Origin: Clostridia bacterium
GTDB taxonomy: Bacteria > Bacillota > Clostridia > UBA1212 > UBA1255
NCBI GenBank assembly: GCA_016287565.1
Contig: JAEFAM010000002.1
Coordinates: 71,648-131,460, forward strand
DNA length: 59,813 bases
Direction: 5' to 3'
In this document: positions 9,384 through 17,772 of the stretch, one piece after another
Position numbering within the stretch: the first letter of the stretch is position 1
How the letters are laid out: each line of letters starts with the position of its first letter
The notes under the pieces: generated by a model
Seen by the model: only the letters and a program-made list of their open reading frames with translations
Told to the model about the DNA's origin: nothing
Databases searched by the model: none
Position numbers and translations under genes: made by a program

Positions 9384-10732
9384 CAGACCTCACCTCCCCT
9401 GAACCGCTCTAAGAAAGCGTGGGAGCGCTTCATCTCTTCCTTGCCGAACAACGCGTCCAGCATACGGTCAAGGCCTTCCGCCTCTCTGCGGCAGACCACG
9501 GGATTCAGGCCGTCCATCCGGCGCAGTATCTTGTTGGCCACCACCGCGTCAACCGCGTCGGTCTCGCTGCCTCCGGCCGCCTTGAACACGGGCACGAAGC
9601 GCAGGAACTGCTTCATGGTCCTGTTGCCGAAGGTGATGCCCAGGTGCGCTCTTAAGTACCTGTCAAGCTCTTCCAGCCTGTTCTGCTGCTCCTGTGAAAG
9701 CGGATCCGCTGTTACCGCCGCGTCGAACAGCCTGCTCAGTTCCGAAGCGGAGATGGGCGCTGGCCCGGTGGGGGGCGCCGCAAAAGGCTGGCTGCGGCTG
9801 TTGAGGGAGATCACGAAGGCCCTGTCGTACACTTTGTCCGAGATGGCCAGGGTGGAATCGTCGTTGTTGGCGGTGCCTGCGAACCAGACGTTGTCCGGGA
9901 GCTTCAGGGTGCCGCCGGTGAGCAGCGGAGGGTCCGAGGGCCTGCTGTCGGAAGTCACCCGGAGCCTTCTTGCCTCGGTGTCCGGCAGCTCCAGCAGGGA
10001 CAGGAATTCGGCGAAATAATATTCCACGCGGGCGATGTTCATCTCGTCCAGGACCACTGTATACACTTTATCGGTGAGATTGGCCTCGTACAGTTTGCAC
10101 AGCAGTTCCGTCTCCGTGTACGCGCCGGTGAACTCGTTGTAGTAGCCCAGCAGGTCGGTGCGGTCTTTCCAGGAAGGCTGCACGGGAGTCACCACGGAAG
10201 TGTTGCCCACGTATTTCCCGAAAGCGTATGCCAGCGACGTTTTGCCGGTGCCGGAAATGCCCTCCAGGATCGTCAGCTTCGTTGACGCCATGCCTGCGAT
10301 ATACGCCCGGATAACGTCCGGTTCGTAGTACAGGCCGCACTCGTAAGCCGCGTAATTCCTGAAACCGGAGGCGAAGCTCTTGAGAGACGCGGTACCGGCC
10401 GCTGCCGGGACGCCGGGCTGCTTCTGAATCTTCTTGCCGCCGTAAGCCTTCTCCACGTCTTCGAGCCGGGAGAACCTGGGCTTTTCTGCCTTTTTGGATT
10501 CGGCTTTATGGATCTTATTCAATCTGACCGCGGACACGGTCAATGCTACGGCCATCGCCACGCAGGCCACGTCAAGCAATATGAGCACGGCCGCCACGGC
10601 GATCGCGGCGTTTTTTGGCATCATCAATACTTTGCTCCAGCTCTCGGCGCTCTCGACGGCGTCGTGTCTGGCCAGGGCAATGCACAAAACAAATCCAGCA
10701 GCGGTCACGAAGGCCGCCAGGATCGAACTCAA
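9383..10732 (-). CDS. Membrane-anchored McrB-like AAA+ ATPase (copy 1)
   Basis: This 449-residue protein has two N-terminal membrane helices (about 3-20 and 42-68), a basic linker (PRFSRLEDVEKAYGGKK) and an AAA+ module. The Walker A is GISGTGKTS (158-166), the Walker B region is VVLDEMNIARVEYYF, and the sensor-1 region is FAGTANNDDS, which keeps the N-x-x-D spacing of McrB GTPases. It is a close paralog of the ATPase at 12534-13907. The given TTG start has no clear Shine-Dalgarno. A CTG at 10759 would overlap the upstream stop as CTGA, has AGGTG seven bases before it, and adds LKKVAVFAI, so the true protein may be nine residues longer. It probably forms hexamers, perhaps mixed with copy 2. 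Nucleotide preference (ATP or GTP) cannot be decided. Confidence 0.85.
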   Translation of the reverse strand: MSSILAAFVTAAGFVLCIALARHDAVESAESWSKVLMMPKNAAIAVAAVLILLDVACVAMAVALTVSAVRLNKIHKAESKKAEKPRFSRLEDVEKAYGGKKIQKQPGVPAAAGTASLKSFASGFRNYAAYECGLYYEPDVIRAYIAGMASTKLTILEGISGTGKTSLAYAFGKYVGNTSVVTPVQPSWKDRTDLLGYYNEFTGAYTETELLCKLYEANLTDKVYTVVLDEMNIARVEYYFAEFLSLLELPDTEARRLRVTSDSRPSDPPLLTGGTLKLPDNVWFAGTANNDDSTLAISDKVYDRAFVISLNSRSQPFAAPPTGPAPISASELSRLFDAAVTADPLSQEQQNRLEELDRYLRAHLGITFGNRTMKQFLRFVPVFKAAGGSETDAVDAVVANKILRRMDGLNPVVCRREAEGLDRMLDALFGKEEMKRSHAFLERFRGGEV

Positions 10733-10755
10733 TATGGCAAATACCGCAACTTTTT

Positions 10756-12429
10756 TCAGATCCCGTCACCTGCCTTCTCGTCGGTACCGGATGCTTCCGG
10801 CGCCCCTTCTTTTTTCGCTTTCCGCCTCTGTGAATATATCTCTTTCTTTATGCGCTTCTTGTTCTTTTTCCACTGGCCTTCGAAATAGCCGTCGAAAGCC
10901 TTTTTCTCGGCTTCCAGCCTGATGAAATCCTCCCGGTTGTCCACCTCCGGCGCCGCGCCGTCTTCTCCTGCGGCAATGCCCGCGGCCCTCAGCCGGGCGC
11001 TCAGCAGGTCGATCTTCTCCTTATATTCGGCATTGATCCTGTCTATCTCGGCGGCGTGCAGGGCGCGTTCAGAATCGAGCCGGTCTTCATATTCTTTTCC
11101 GATCCTGGCGGTCTCCCTGTCGATCCTGGCAAGGGCGTCGCTTTCCACTCTCCGAAGATCTTCTTTCAGCCCCTCGTTTTCGGCCTTCAGCCTCTCGTTG
11201 TTCTTCTGGGCCTCCTGGCGGTCGCCCAGCAGCCCTAACCGCTCTTCCGCCGCGGCTTCCAGTTCGCCGGAAAGGGAGACGTTCTGCTCCTCTAAGAGCC
11301 GCATATAATCGTCTTTACCGGCAGCCGCCACGGACAAAGCGGCCTTCATGCGCTCCACCGCGGCCCGGCGTGAATCCAGCTCCGCAATGATCCTTTCGTT
11401 GTCCTCCAGCCGGAACTGCTCTTTTATCTCGTCCCAGCTGCGGAACGCGGACTGATAGCCGGTGAAAAGCTGCAGGACGGCCAGTTCCCGCATCGTCCCC
11501 AGTTCCGCGCCGGTCAATACCACCGTTCCGCTCTCTTCTTTCGTCACCCTGTAGCCCTGCCCCGGATCGGAGCTGATGAACGTGTACAGCTCGAATGCCT
11601 TCTGGAAATCCACGTTGTTCTTGATAACGTTGGTGCGGACAACGGGCGGTATCAGCCTGGGGGCGTCCGCCACTCTAACCATAAGCTGATTGGCCAGGAA
11701 TCCGTCAACCGCCGCGGCAATATCGTCCAGCCGCCCCATCACGGCCTCCAGCTCGCTGTCGACCGCGCCTGTGCCTTCCACGGAGGATTCGGATATCTCC
11801 GAAAGATAATCCGCCTTGCCGCCTCCGCTTCCGCCTTTTACGTGTATGCTGATCCTGATCCCGCTGCCCGAGGCGGCCTTTTTGATCTGGGAATACCTCA
11901 GTGCCACGAAGGCTCTCAGCTCCGTCAGCGTCAGGTACAGGAACCGGTTCTCGTATATGCCGAAATCTTCGTCGTTTTCCGTGACGTATATCTCTTCCGG
12001 CAGCACCTTCCCGCCCTCGTCCACGCGCTTGATCATATTGCTGTGCCGTGACAAATGGCTTACGGACTCCCGGGAGAATTTTTTGGCGCGGTCGATGCGC
12101 ACCACTTCTCCGTCTTTTTTTATCAGGCTCCTGGCCTGTTCGATGGCTTTTTCCAGGTGCGGCAACGCTGCTTCCACGGTGTCGATCCAGGCCGTGTCAA
12201 CTTCGCACTTCTGACGGACGGCGGATACCATTGCCCGGGGAGCGTCTTCTTCTCCTTCGGCGGCAGGCAACGTGCCGGTGGAACTTGCGGCGGTCCTGAA
12301 GGCGCTCTCCAGCCCGGGAGACACGGTAAATCCCCGCGTACGGGCGCTCTCTTCAAGCTCTTTTATCAGCCTGTAGAGTTCCGACCCCTCGCTGTATTTA
12401 AAAACCGTTGTCCCGCCGCTGTTTATCAT
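10756..12429 (-). CDS. DUF2357-like protein with long coiled coil, partner of McrB-like ATPases
   Basis: The 557-residue soluble protein has an alpha/beta N-terminal half with the sequence DFGIYENRFLYLTLTELRAF, which resembles the 'ENR' signature of DUF2357 proteins that accompany McrB-type ATPases. Residues about 355-490 are highly charged and heptad-like (EEQNVSLSGELEAAAEERL, KNNERLKAENEGLKEDL), a long coiled coil. The C-terminus is very basic (KKNKKRIKKEIYSQRRKAKK). No PD-(D/E)xK nuclease motif was seen, unlike McrC. The gene sits between the two ATPase genes, 23 bases from one and 104 bases from the other. The McrC-partner role is inferred from context; the DUF2357 match is moderate. Confidence 0.7.
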   Translation of the reverse strand: MINSGGTTVFKYSEGSELYRLIKELEESARTRGFTVSPGLESAFRTAASSTGTLPAAEGEEDAPRAMVSAVRQKCEVDTAWIDTVEAALPHLEKAIEQARSLIKKDGEVVRIDRAKKFSRESVSHLSRHSNMIKRVDEGGKVLPEEIYVTENDEDFGIYENRFLYLTLTELRAFVALRYSQIKKAASGSGIRISIHVKGGSGGGKADYLSEISESSVEGTGAVDSELEAVMGRLDDIAAAVDGFLANQLMVRVADAPRLIPPVVRTNVIKNNVDFQKAFELYTFISSDPGQGYRVTKEESGTVVLTGAELGTMRELAVLQLFTGYQSAFRSWDEIKEQFRLEDNERIIAELDSRRAAVERMKAALSVAAAGKDDYMRLLEEQNVSLSGELEAAAEERLGLLGDRQEAQKNNERLKAENEGLKEDLRRVESDALARIDRETARIGKEYEDRLDSERALHAAEIDRINAEYKEKIDLLSARLRAAGIAAGEDGAAPEVDNREDFIRLEAEKKAFDGYFEGQWKKNKKRIKKEIYSQRRKAKKEGAPEASGTDEKAGDGI

Positions 12430-12533
12430 GATCTAAAACTGCTTTCTCGTATTGCCCTGACGGTCCGCCGCGCCTGACCGTTCCGTTCGTTTGCCCCATT
12501 TGTCCGCTTACCGGTCCGCCGCCTGCCTCCGTC

Positions 12534-13907
12534 TCAGTTCCTTACGTACCCGCTTACGTACGCCTTGCACAGCGGAAGCGCGTCTTCGCCGAACAGCCCG
12601 TCCATGGTCTCGATCAGTTCCCTCGCACCGGCGCTCACGTAGACCGGGTTCTGGTTTTCCAGTTTTCTAAGCACTTTTTTGCACAGGATCAGATCGATGG
12701 CCTCGTTTTCAGTGCCTCCCGCCGCGATATAGACAGGAACGAACTGCTCCGTCTGCTTCATCACGCGGTTTCCGAAAGTGACGCGCATGCGCGACGTCAA
12801 AAATTCGTCCAGCCTGGCGATCTTGAGCCTCGCGGAATCAGACAGCGAATATGCGCTGCGCGCGGCCCGGAACATTTCCTCCAGCCGAAGCGCCGATACG
12901 GGCTCCGGAGCCACCGCGGGTGCCGTAAAAGGCCTGGCCCTGTCGCTGAGCTCCAGCACCATTGCCCTGTCGTAAACTTTATCGGAGATGGCCATGGTGG
13001 AATCGTCGTTGTTGGCCGTTCCGGCGAACCAGATGTTTTCGGGTATCAGTAGCTTGCCGTCGGTCAGGAGCGCGGGGTCGTTGTCACGGCGGGACGATAC
13101 CACTTCGATCTTTCGCGAAGCGGGATCGGGCAGTTCCAGCAGGGACAAGAATTCCGCAAAATAGTATTCCACCCGGGCAATGTTCATCTCGTCCAGCACG
13201 GTCATGTACACGCCGCCCCGGAGGTTGGCCTCGTACAATTTGCACAGCAGCTCCGTCTCGGTGAACGAATCGGTAAATTCGTTATAATAACCCAGCATAT
13301 CCGTCTTGTCGCGCCAGGAAGGCTGCACGGGAACGATCACGGCGTCGTTGGCCACGAATTTGCCGAAAGCGTAGGGCAGCGAAGTCTTGCCGGTGCCGGA
13401 AATGCCCTGCAGAATGATCAGTTTGGTGACGCTGAGGGAGGATACGAAGGCCCTTATGGTGCGGTGATCGTAATAAAGTCCCATGGTTCCGGCCGCGAAA
13501 TTGCGGAAATCATCGCAAAATTGCTCCAGCGCATCGGGACTCGAGGCGGCGCGCTTCTCTTTGGCCTTTTCTTTCTTCCAGCCCTCGGCGGCCTCGTCCA
13601 TTGCCGCCAGCCTGCTGAATCTTTTCTTTTTTAGCTTGTTCTTTTTCTCCGCTTCCCGGGCTTTTATGTCCCGGCCCGTCCTGACGATCATCAATATCAT
13701 TATGAGCAGGATCGCGGCAAGCAGTATGATCAGATACGTCAGGATAGCGTTTCTCGAGGTCAATTTGTCCCACAGCCCCGTATCGGCCGGGACCTGTTCG
13801 CTGTAAACGTACGAGCCTTCCGCCTCGGCTTCGCTGCCTCCGCGGATCACGTAGTCGGTATATTCTTTTAATCGCGTCAACTGGTCGATAAATAAAAGCC
13901 TGGACAT
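12534..13907 (-). CDS. Membrane-anchored McrB-like AAA+ ATPase (copy 2)
   Basis: The 457-residue product has an acidic N-terminal segment likely outside the cell, one membrane helix (about 53-76), a lysine-rich linker with KKRFSRLAAMDEA (the same motif as in copy 1) and an AAA+ domain. Walker A is GISGTGKTS (about 168-176), Walker B region TVLDEMNIARVEYYF, sensor-1 region FAGTANNDDS. The core is nearly collinear with copy 1, so the pair arose by duplication. The open frame extends to a TTG at 13955, but the perfect -10 box of the operon promoter (13944-13949) lies inside that extension. The first usable start is therefore the ATG at 13907, with GGAG nine bases upstream. It is the first gene of the five-gene operon. 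Confidence 0.85.
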   Translation of the reverse strand: MSRLLFIDQLTRLKEYTDYVIRGGSEAEAEGSYVYSEQVPADTGLWDKLTSRNAILTYLIILLAAILLIMILMIVRTGRDIKAREAEKKNKLKKKRFSRLAAMDEAAEGWKKEKAKEKRAASSPDALEQFCDDFRNFAAGTMGLYYDHRTIRAFVSSLSVTKLIILQGISGTGKTSLPYAFGKFVANDAVIVPVQPSWRDKTDMLGYYNEFTDSFTETELLCKLYEANLRGGVYMTVLDEMNIARVEYYFAEFLSLLELPDPASRKIEVVSSRRDNDPALLTDGKLLIPENIWFAGTANNDDSTMAISDKVYDRAMVLELSDRARPFTAPAVAPEPVSALRLEEMFRAARSAYSLSDSARLKIARLDEFLTSRMRVTFGNRVMKQTEQFVPVYIAAGGTENEAIDLILCKKVLRKLENQNPVYVSAGARELIETMDGLFGEDALPLCKAYVSGYVRN

Positions 13908-13943
13908 ATCTGATTGCTCCGGTTCCACGTATTTGTCGCTGAG

Positions 13944-13972
13944 ATTATACCACAAGGGGCGCCGTACCGCAA
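13944..13972 (-). promoter_or_regulatory. Promoter of the McrB-like/transglutaminase operon
   Basis: Minus-strand TTGCGG (13972-13967), a 17-base spacer ending in TGG (extended -10) and TATAAT (13949-13944). It fixes the start of the first ATPase at 13907. No internal promoter was noticed before the transglutaminase. Confidence 0.75.
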
Positions 13973-14069
13973 CTTTCCCGCCTCCGAGTCTCTCCTGCCT
14001 TCCCTATTACAGTAACGTTTTTGTGCATTATCGTAACGGCCGGACAAGGCGACCGTCCGCAGCAATCGG

Positions 14070-14166
14070 GCGCGGCAAACGGTTGCGGCAAACGGCGGCG
14101 GTAAACGGACGCGACAGAAGGCTGCGGTAAACGACCGCGTAAATCGCTCGCGCCAACCGGCGGCAA
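14070..14166. repeat. Short imperfect repeats with core GCGGYAAACG
   Basis: Five or so degenerate copies of a 10-13 base unit (GCGGCAAACG, GCGGTAAACG) lie between the McrB-like operon promoter and the terminator of the ribosomal operon. They carry no convincing open frame. They may be low-complexity expansion without function. Confidence 0.4.
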
Positions 14167-14167
14167 T

Positions 14168-14205
14168 AAAAAAGGCCTTCCGCGCTCACGCGGAAAGCCT
14201 TTTTA
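14168..14205 (-). terminator. Intrinsic terminator after rplQ
   Basis: The stem AAAGGC.TTCCGCG pairs with CGCGGAA.GCCTTT around a four-base loop, with A-runs on the left and T-runs on the right, so it can work in both directions. It ends the ribosomal protein super-operon, 27 bases after the rplQ stop. Confidence 0.85.
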
Positions 14206-14232
14206 AAATTATCCTGTTATGCCGGACGTTTC

Positions 14233-14757
14233 TCAGGCCAGTTCAAGGATGGCCATGGAAGCGGCGTCGCCCCTGCGGGTGCCGGTCTTGTAGATGCGGG
14301 TGTATCCGCCCTTGCGGTCCTTGTATTTCGGGCCGATCTCGTCGAACAGTTTGTTGACGACGCGGTTCTCTTCGCCGTTGGCATTCTTGGTCTTGTAGAC
14401 CCACTCGGATGCGCGCTTTCTGGCGGCAAGCCTGGAGGGTTTGTCGACTCTCACCAGTTCGGTGGAAGTGACACGGTCGGCAAATTTGGTGAACTTGCGG
14501 CCGTTCTTGGACGTTACGACGACAGTCAGCTTTCTGCCCTTGGAATCTACGGGCACTTTGCTCACTTTGACCTGCTTGGACTCGAAATTATCCGCTTCCT
14601 TGACGGCGGAAGAGATGAGACGCTCCACGATGCTCTGCACTTCTTTAGCGCGGGCCTCGGTGGTAACGATCCTGCCGTTTTCAAGGAGACCGGTTGTAAG
14701 ACTTCTCAGGATGGCTTTTCTCTGATCGGCTTTGCGGCCTAATTTTCTGTATGCCAT
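14233..14757 (-). CDS. rplQ: 50S ribosomal protein L17, enlarged form
   Basis: L17 binds 23S rRNA near the exit tunnel. The N-terminus ([20 protein letters not shown]) and C-terminus ([20 protein letters not shown]) are typical. At 174 residues it is about 50 longer than the usual 112-130, because an extra basic segment lies between about residues 55 and 120 ([19 protein letters not shown], then [14 protein letters not shown]). The reading frame is intact. The ATG has GGAGG about 10 bases upstream, and rplQ is the last gene of the operon, directly after rpoA as in other Bacillota. Confidence 0.97.
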   Translation of the reverse strand: MAYRKLGRKADQRKAILRSLTTGLLENGRIVTTEARAKEVQSIVERLISSAVKEADNFESKQVKVSKVPVDSKGRKLTVVVTSKNGRKFTKFADRVTSTELVRVDKPSRLAARKRASEWVYKTKNANGEENRVVNKLFDEIGPKYKDRKGGYTRIYKTGTRRGDAASMAILELA

Positions 14758-14776
14758 GGTTTATGTACCTCCAATA

Positions 14777-15727
14777 TTACTCTTCGTTCGTCTTAAGTGA
14801 GAGACCGAGAGAGTTAAGTTTAAGAATAACTTCTTCAAGTGACTTCCGGCCAAGATTCCGGACTTTGATCATCTCATCCTCTGTCTTATTCACCAGATCG
14901 CGAACGGTATTGACGTTGGCTCTCTTAAGGCAATTGAAAGAACGCACGGAAAGGTCAAGGTCTTCGATGCTCATGTCGAGGTTGCTGCCGTCGATCTCCT
15001 GGTTCCCGTTCTCGGACGCCTTCTCTTTGAGAGGCATGGGAGAATTGAGATCCATGAACAGCTGCAGCTGGTCGACAAGAATCTGGGCGCTCTGCCCGAT
15101 GGCTTCCTTGGGCGTGAGGGCGCCGTTGGTCCAGACTTCAAGGGTGAGTTTATCGTAATCGATCATGTTTCCCACGCGGGTATTTTCAACGTAGTAGTTG
15201 ACCTTCTTCACGGGAGAGAAAATGGAATCGATGGGAATGACTCCGATAGCCATATTGTCCGTCTTGTTCTTGTCGGCGCTGCGCCATCCGGTGGCGGTCC
15301 CCACTTCCATAACGATGTCCAGTTCTCCGTCGCCGTTCATGGTGCAGATATACTGGTCGGGGTTAAGGATCTCCACGTCGGAGCCGCACTCGATATCCTT
15401 TGCAGTAACGATACCGCGCTTGTTCGCCTTGAGGGAGACTGTCTGGTTGCCTTCGGAATAGAGCTTGAAACCTATATTTTTAATATTAAGTACAATTTCC
15501 GTTACATCTTCCACAACGCCGGGAATAGTAGAGAATTCGTGACTTACACCTTCAATCTTTACGTTCAGAGCAGCCGATCCCGGAAGCGACGACAAAAGTA
15601 TTCTTCTTAATGAGTTACCCAGTGTGATGCCATAGCCTCTCTCGAGAGGTTCCACGACAAACTTGCCGTAAGTTTCCAGTTCATCGGTTTCCACACATTC
15701 AATGTTTGGCTGTACCTTATCGCTCAC
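14777..15727 (-). CDS. rpoA: RNA polymerase alpha subunit
   Basis: The 316-residue subunit nucleates RNA polymerase assembly and contacts UP elements and activators. The N-terminal domain ([20 protein letters not shown]) covers about residues 1-225. The C-terminal domain ([19 protein letters not shown], then [12 protein letters not shown]) carries the helix-hairpin-helix DNA-binding fold. The start is GTG at 15727, with GGAGG eight bases upstream. The gene lies between rpsD and rplQ in the standard order. Confidence 0.98.
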   Translation of the reverse strand: MSDKVQPNIECVETDELETYGKFVVEPLERGYGITLGNSLRRILLSSLPGSAALNVKIEGVSHEFSTIPGVVEDVTEIVLNIKNIGFKLYSEGNQTVSLKANKRGIVTAKDIECGSDVEILNPDQYICTMNGDGELDIVMEVGTATGWRSADKNKTDNMAIGVIPIDSIFSPVKKVNYYVENTRVGNMIDYDKLTLEVWTNGALTPKEAIGQSAQILVDQLQLFMDLNSPMPLKEKASENGNQEIDGSNLDMSIEDLDLSVRSFNCLKRANVNTVRDLVNKTEDEMIKVRNLGRKSLEEVILKLNSLGLSLKTNEE

Positions 15728-15765
15728 AGATTACTCCTCCTTTTGTAATGAAATGAAGATGAATA

Positions 15766-16377
15766 TTACTTGCTGTACAACTCGACGATCAGATGCTCCT
15801 GTACAGGGAAATCGATGTCTTCCCTCTTGGGCATATCGACCACTTTACCCTGGAGGGCTTCCGCGTCAAACGTGAGCCACTGGGGAAGGAGTCTTCCTGA
15901 AGTCTCGTCAACGATGATCTTCATGGCGCTGTTGCTTCTGTATTTTTCTCTTACGGCAACAACGTCGTCCGCGCTGACAAGATAAGAGGGAATGTTTACA
16001 GCTTTACCGTTGACGGAGAAGAATCCGTGGGTGACCAGCTGGCGCGCCTCTCTGCGGGTGCGGGCAAGTCCGAGACGGAAAACGACGTTGTCCAGACGGC
16101 GCTCGATGGTGGTGAGAAGGATCTCGCCGGTGATGCCTTTGGTCTTTGCCGCTTTTTCGTAGTACATCCTGAACTGTTTCTCGAGGATGCCGTACACGAA
16201 TTTGACTTTCTGCTTCTCGTTCAGCTGATTTGCGTACTCGCTCTTCTTATGTCTCCTCTGTCCGCCGGGATTGCGCTTTTTGGACTCGGTCTTAGATTTT
16301 TTCGTATAACCCATAACTGCGGGAGAAATATCCAGCGCCCTGCAGCGTTTTACTATGGGCTGCATATTCTTTGCCAT
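15766..16377 (-). CDS. rpsD: 30S ribosomal protein S4
   Basis: S4 is a primary 16S rRNA-binding protein that starts assembly of the 30S body. At 203 residues it has normal length. The N-terminus (QPIVKRCRALDISPAVMGY, then RNPGGQRRHKKSEYANQL) is the zinc-free clostridial type, and the S4 RNA-binding domain is at about 95-155 (RLDNVVFRLGLARTRREARQ). It follows rpsK within the alpha operon, where S4 is often the autoregulator. No S4 target structure could be recognised here. Confidence 0.97.
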   Translation of the reverse strand: MAKNMQPIVKRCRALDISPAVMGYTKKSKTESKKRNPGGQRRHKKSEYANQLNEKQKVKFVYGILEKQFRMYYEKAAKTKGITGEILLTTIERRLDNVVFRLGLARTRREARQLVTHGFFSVNGKAVNIPSYLVSADDVVAVREKYRSNSAMKIIVDETSGRLLPQWLTFDAEALQGKVVDMPKREDIDFPVQEHLIVELYSK

Positions 16378-16400
16378 AATAAAATTCCTCCTTTACCTGA

Positions 16401-16802
16401 TCAAACTCTACGTCTCTTGGGCGGTCTGCAGCCGTTGTGCGGGATGGGCGTCTCGTCTTTGATCATCGTGACGTCCAGGCCTGCGACCTGCAGAGCGCGG
16501 ATGGCGGATTCGCGACCTTGACCGGGGCCTTTTACGAAGACCTCGACAGTCTTGAGTCCGTGCTCCATAGCGGCCTTTGCGGCAGCTTCCGCGGCAGACT
16601 GAGCGGCGAAGGGTGTATTTTTCTTGGAACCGCGGAATCCGAGGCCGCCTGCGCTGGCCCAGGAGATCGTGTTTCCGTTCATATCGGTGATGGTAACTAT
16701 GGTATTGTTGAAGCTGGAGCGAATGTGAGCCTGGCCGTTTTCAATATACTTACGCTCTTTTTTCTTGCCTCTGACAGCTCTTTTCTGTCCCTGTGCAGCC
16801 AT
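16401..16802 (-). CDS. rpsK: 30S ribosomal protein S11
   Basis: S11 sits on the 30S platform near the mRNA exit and E site. The 133-residue product has the family segments [38 protein letters not shown] and the C-terminal [18 protein letters not shown]. Its start is 14 bases after the rpsM stop, and a GGGAGG-type site precedes it. Order rpsM-rpsK-rpsD-rpoA-rplQ is the standard alpha operon. Confidence 0.97.
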   Translation of the reverse strand: MAAQGQKRAVRGKKKERKYIENGQAHIRSSFNNTIVTITDMNGNTISWASAGGLGFRGSKKNTPFAAQSAAEAAAKAAMEHGLKTVEVFVKGPGQGRESAIRALQVAGLDVTMIKDETPIPHNGCRPPKRRRV

Positions 16803-16816
16803 GATTCATTCCCTCC

Positions 16817-17185
16817 TTATTTCTTCTTACCGGCGACCGTCTTGCTGGGGCCTTTTCTGGTCCTGGCATTGGTCTTGGTGCGCTGACCGCGTACGGGGAG
16901 ACCCATTCTGTGGCGTCTGCCTCTGTAGCAGTTGATTTCAATAAGGCGCTTGATATTAAGCTGAGTCGCTCTGCGAACGTCGCCTTCAACAGTATATTCT
17001 TTATCGATGACATCCCTGAGTTTACCGATGTCGTCTTCCGTCAGGTCCTTAACTCTGACGTCGGGATCTACGCCTGTTTTCGCAATGATCTCTTTGGCTT
17101 TGGTACGGCCGATGCCGTATATATAGGTAAGTCCGATCTCTATGCGTTTGTCTCTGGGTAAATCCACACCTGCAATTCGAGCCAT
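16817..17185 (-). CDS. rpsM: 30S ribosomal protein S13
   Basis: S13 contacts the P-site tRNA and forms the intersubunit bridge B1. It is 122 residues long, beginning [19 protein letters not shown] and ending in a lysine-rich tail ([14 protein letters not shown]). An in-frame TTG six codons upstream is not the start, because it overlaps the GGAGG site that serves the ATG at 17185. It is the first gene after an internal terminator and a probable new promoter, so the alpha operon may be controlled apart from the spc genes. Confidence 0.97.
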   Translation of the reverse strand: MARIAGVDLPRDKRIEIGLTYIYGIGRTKAKEIIAKTGVDPDVRVKDLTEDDIGKLRDVIDKEYTVEGDVRRATQLNIKRLIEINCYRGRRHRMGLPVRGQRTKTNARTRKGPSKTVAGKKK

Positions 17186-17226
17186 GTGTTTGTACACCTC
17201 CAAAAATATTAAACCTTGCTCAAGTT

Positions 17227-17256
17227 TCTATATCGACATTTTGAGGTTCATGTCTA
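17227..17256 (-). promoter_or_regulatory. Probable internal promoter for rpsM-rpsK-rpsD-rpoA-rplQ
   Basis: Minus-strand TAGACA (17256-17251), an 18-base spacer and TATAGA (17232-17227), located after the terminator hairpin and 42 bases before the rpsM start. The boxes each deviate from consensus, so this is a moderate call. Confidence 0.45.
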
Positions 17257-17289
17257 TGCATGCAGCCGCACCGCAAAATGAGAATATTC

Positions 17290-17332
17290 AAAAAACCGCA
17301 CACTGCACCCGTTTTTTACGGGATGCAGTGCG
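17290..17332 (-). terminator. Intrinsic terminator/attenuator between rpmJ and rpsM
   Basis: On the minus strand CGCA.CTGCAtCCCGT pairs with ACGGGTGCAGTGTGCG over a five-A loop, with a two-base bulge, and is followed by GTTTTTT. It lies inside the ribosomal super-operon, 13 bases after the rpmJ stop, so it should reduce or gate transcription into the alpha genes. Confidence 0.75.
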
Positions 17333-17345
17333 ATAATTATTAAGT

Positions 17346-17462
17346 TCAGCCCTGCTTCTGCTTATGCTTCGGATAAGCGTCGCAAATGACCATGACTTTG
17401 CCTTTTCTCTTTATGACCTTGCATTTATCGCAAATAGGTTTCACAGACGGTCTTACTTTCAT
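17346..17462 (-). CDS. rpmJ: 50S ribosomal protein L36, zinc form
   Basis: This 38-residue protein is too short for most gene finders. It reads [20 protein letters not shown] and then [15 protein letters not shown], with the CxxC, third Cys and His that bind zinc in the C+ form of L36. It lies between infA and rpsM, its usual place, and stabilises 23S rRNA folding near the base of the L7/L12 stalk. Confidence 0.96.
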   Translation of the reverse strand: MKVRPSVKPICDKCKVIKRKGKVMVICDAYPKHKQKQG

Positions 17463-17526
17463 TATTTTTGCCCTCCCCTGCTTGTATTCTCCGGTAGTCC
17501 GCCAAGGTCCGGTATCCGGTACCGGA

Positions 17527-17742
17527 TCATCTTCTGCGGACGATCCTGCCGCGGCTCAGATCGTACGGAGACAGTTCCATGGTCACCGAGTCGCCTTTGA
17601 CTATTCTTATGTAGTTCGTTCTGATCTTTCCGGACACGTGAGCGATAACTACGTGGCCGTTTTCCAGCGCAACACGAAAGACGCAGTTAGGTAATACTTC
17701 CTGCACTACGCCGTCAACTTCGATTACATCCTCTTTCGACAA
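17527..17742 (-). CDS. infA: Translation initiation factor IF-1
   Basis: IF-1 binds the 30S A site during initiation. The 71-residue OB-fold protein reads [19 protein letters not shown] and ends [14 protein letters not shown], which is full length for the family. The start codon is TTG at 17742, supported by GGAGG about 10 bases upstream; no ATG fits. It lies between map and rpmJ, and no KOW-domain gene intervenes as in some clostridia. Confidence 0.97.
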   Translation of the reverse strand: MSKEDVIEVDGVVQEVLPNCVFRVALENGHVVIAHVSGKIRTNYIRIVKGDSVTMELSPYDLSRGRIVRRR

Positions 17743-17772
17743 GCTTTGATTCCTCCAATGCGCAAAGAATGC

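Noticed and set aside
9383-13907. Classical McrBC restriction system
   Set aside because: The ATPases are membrane-anchored, no DNA-binding N-terminal domain and no PD-(D/E)xK nuclease was seen, and the operon partners are surface proteins.
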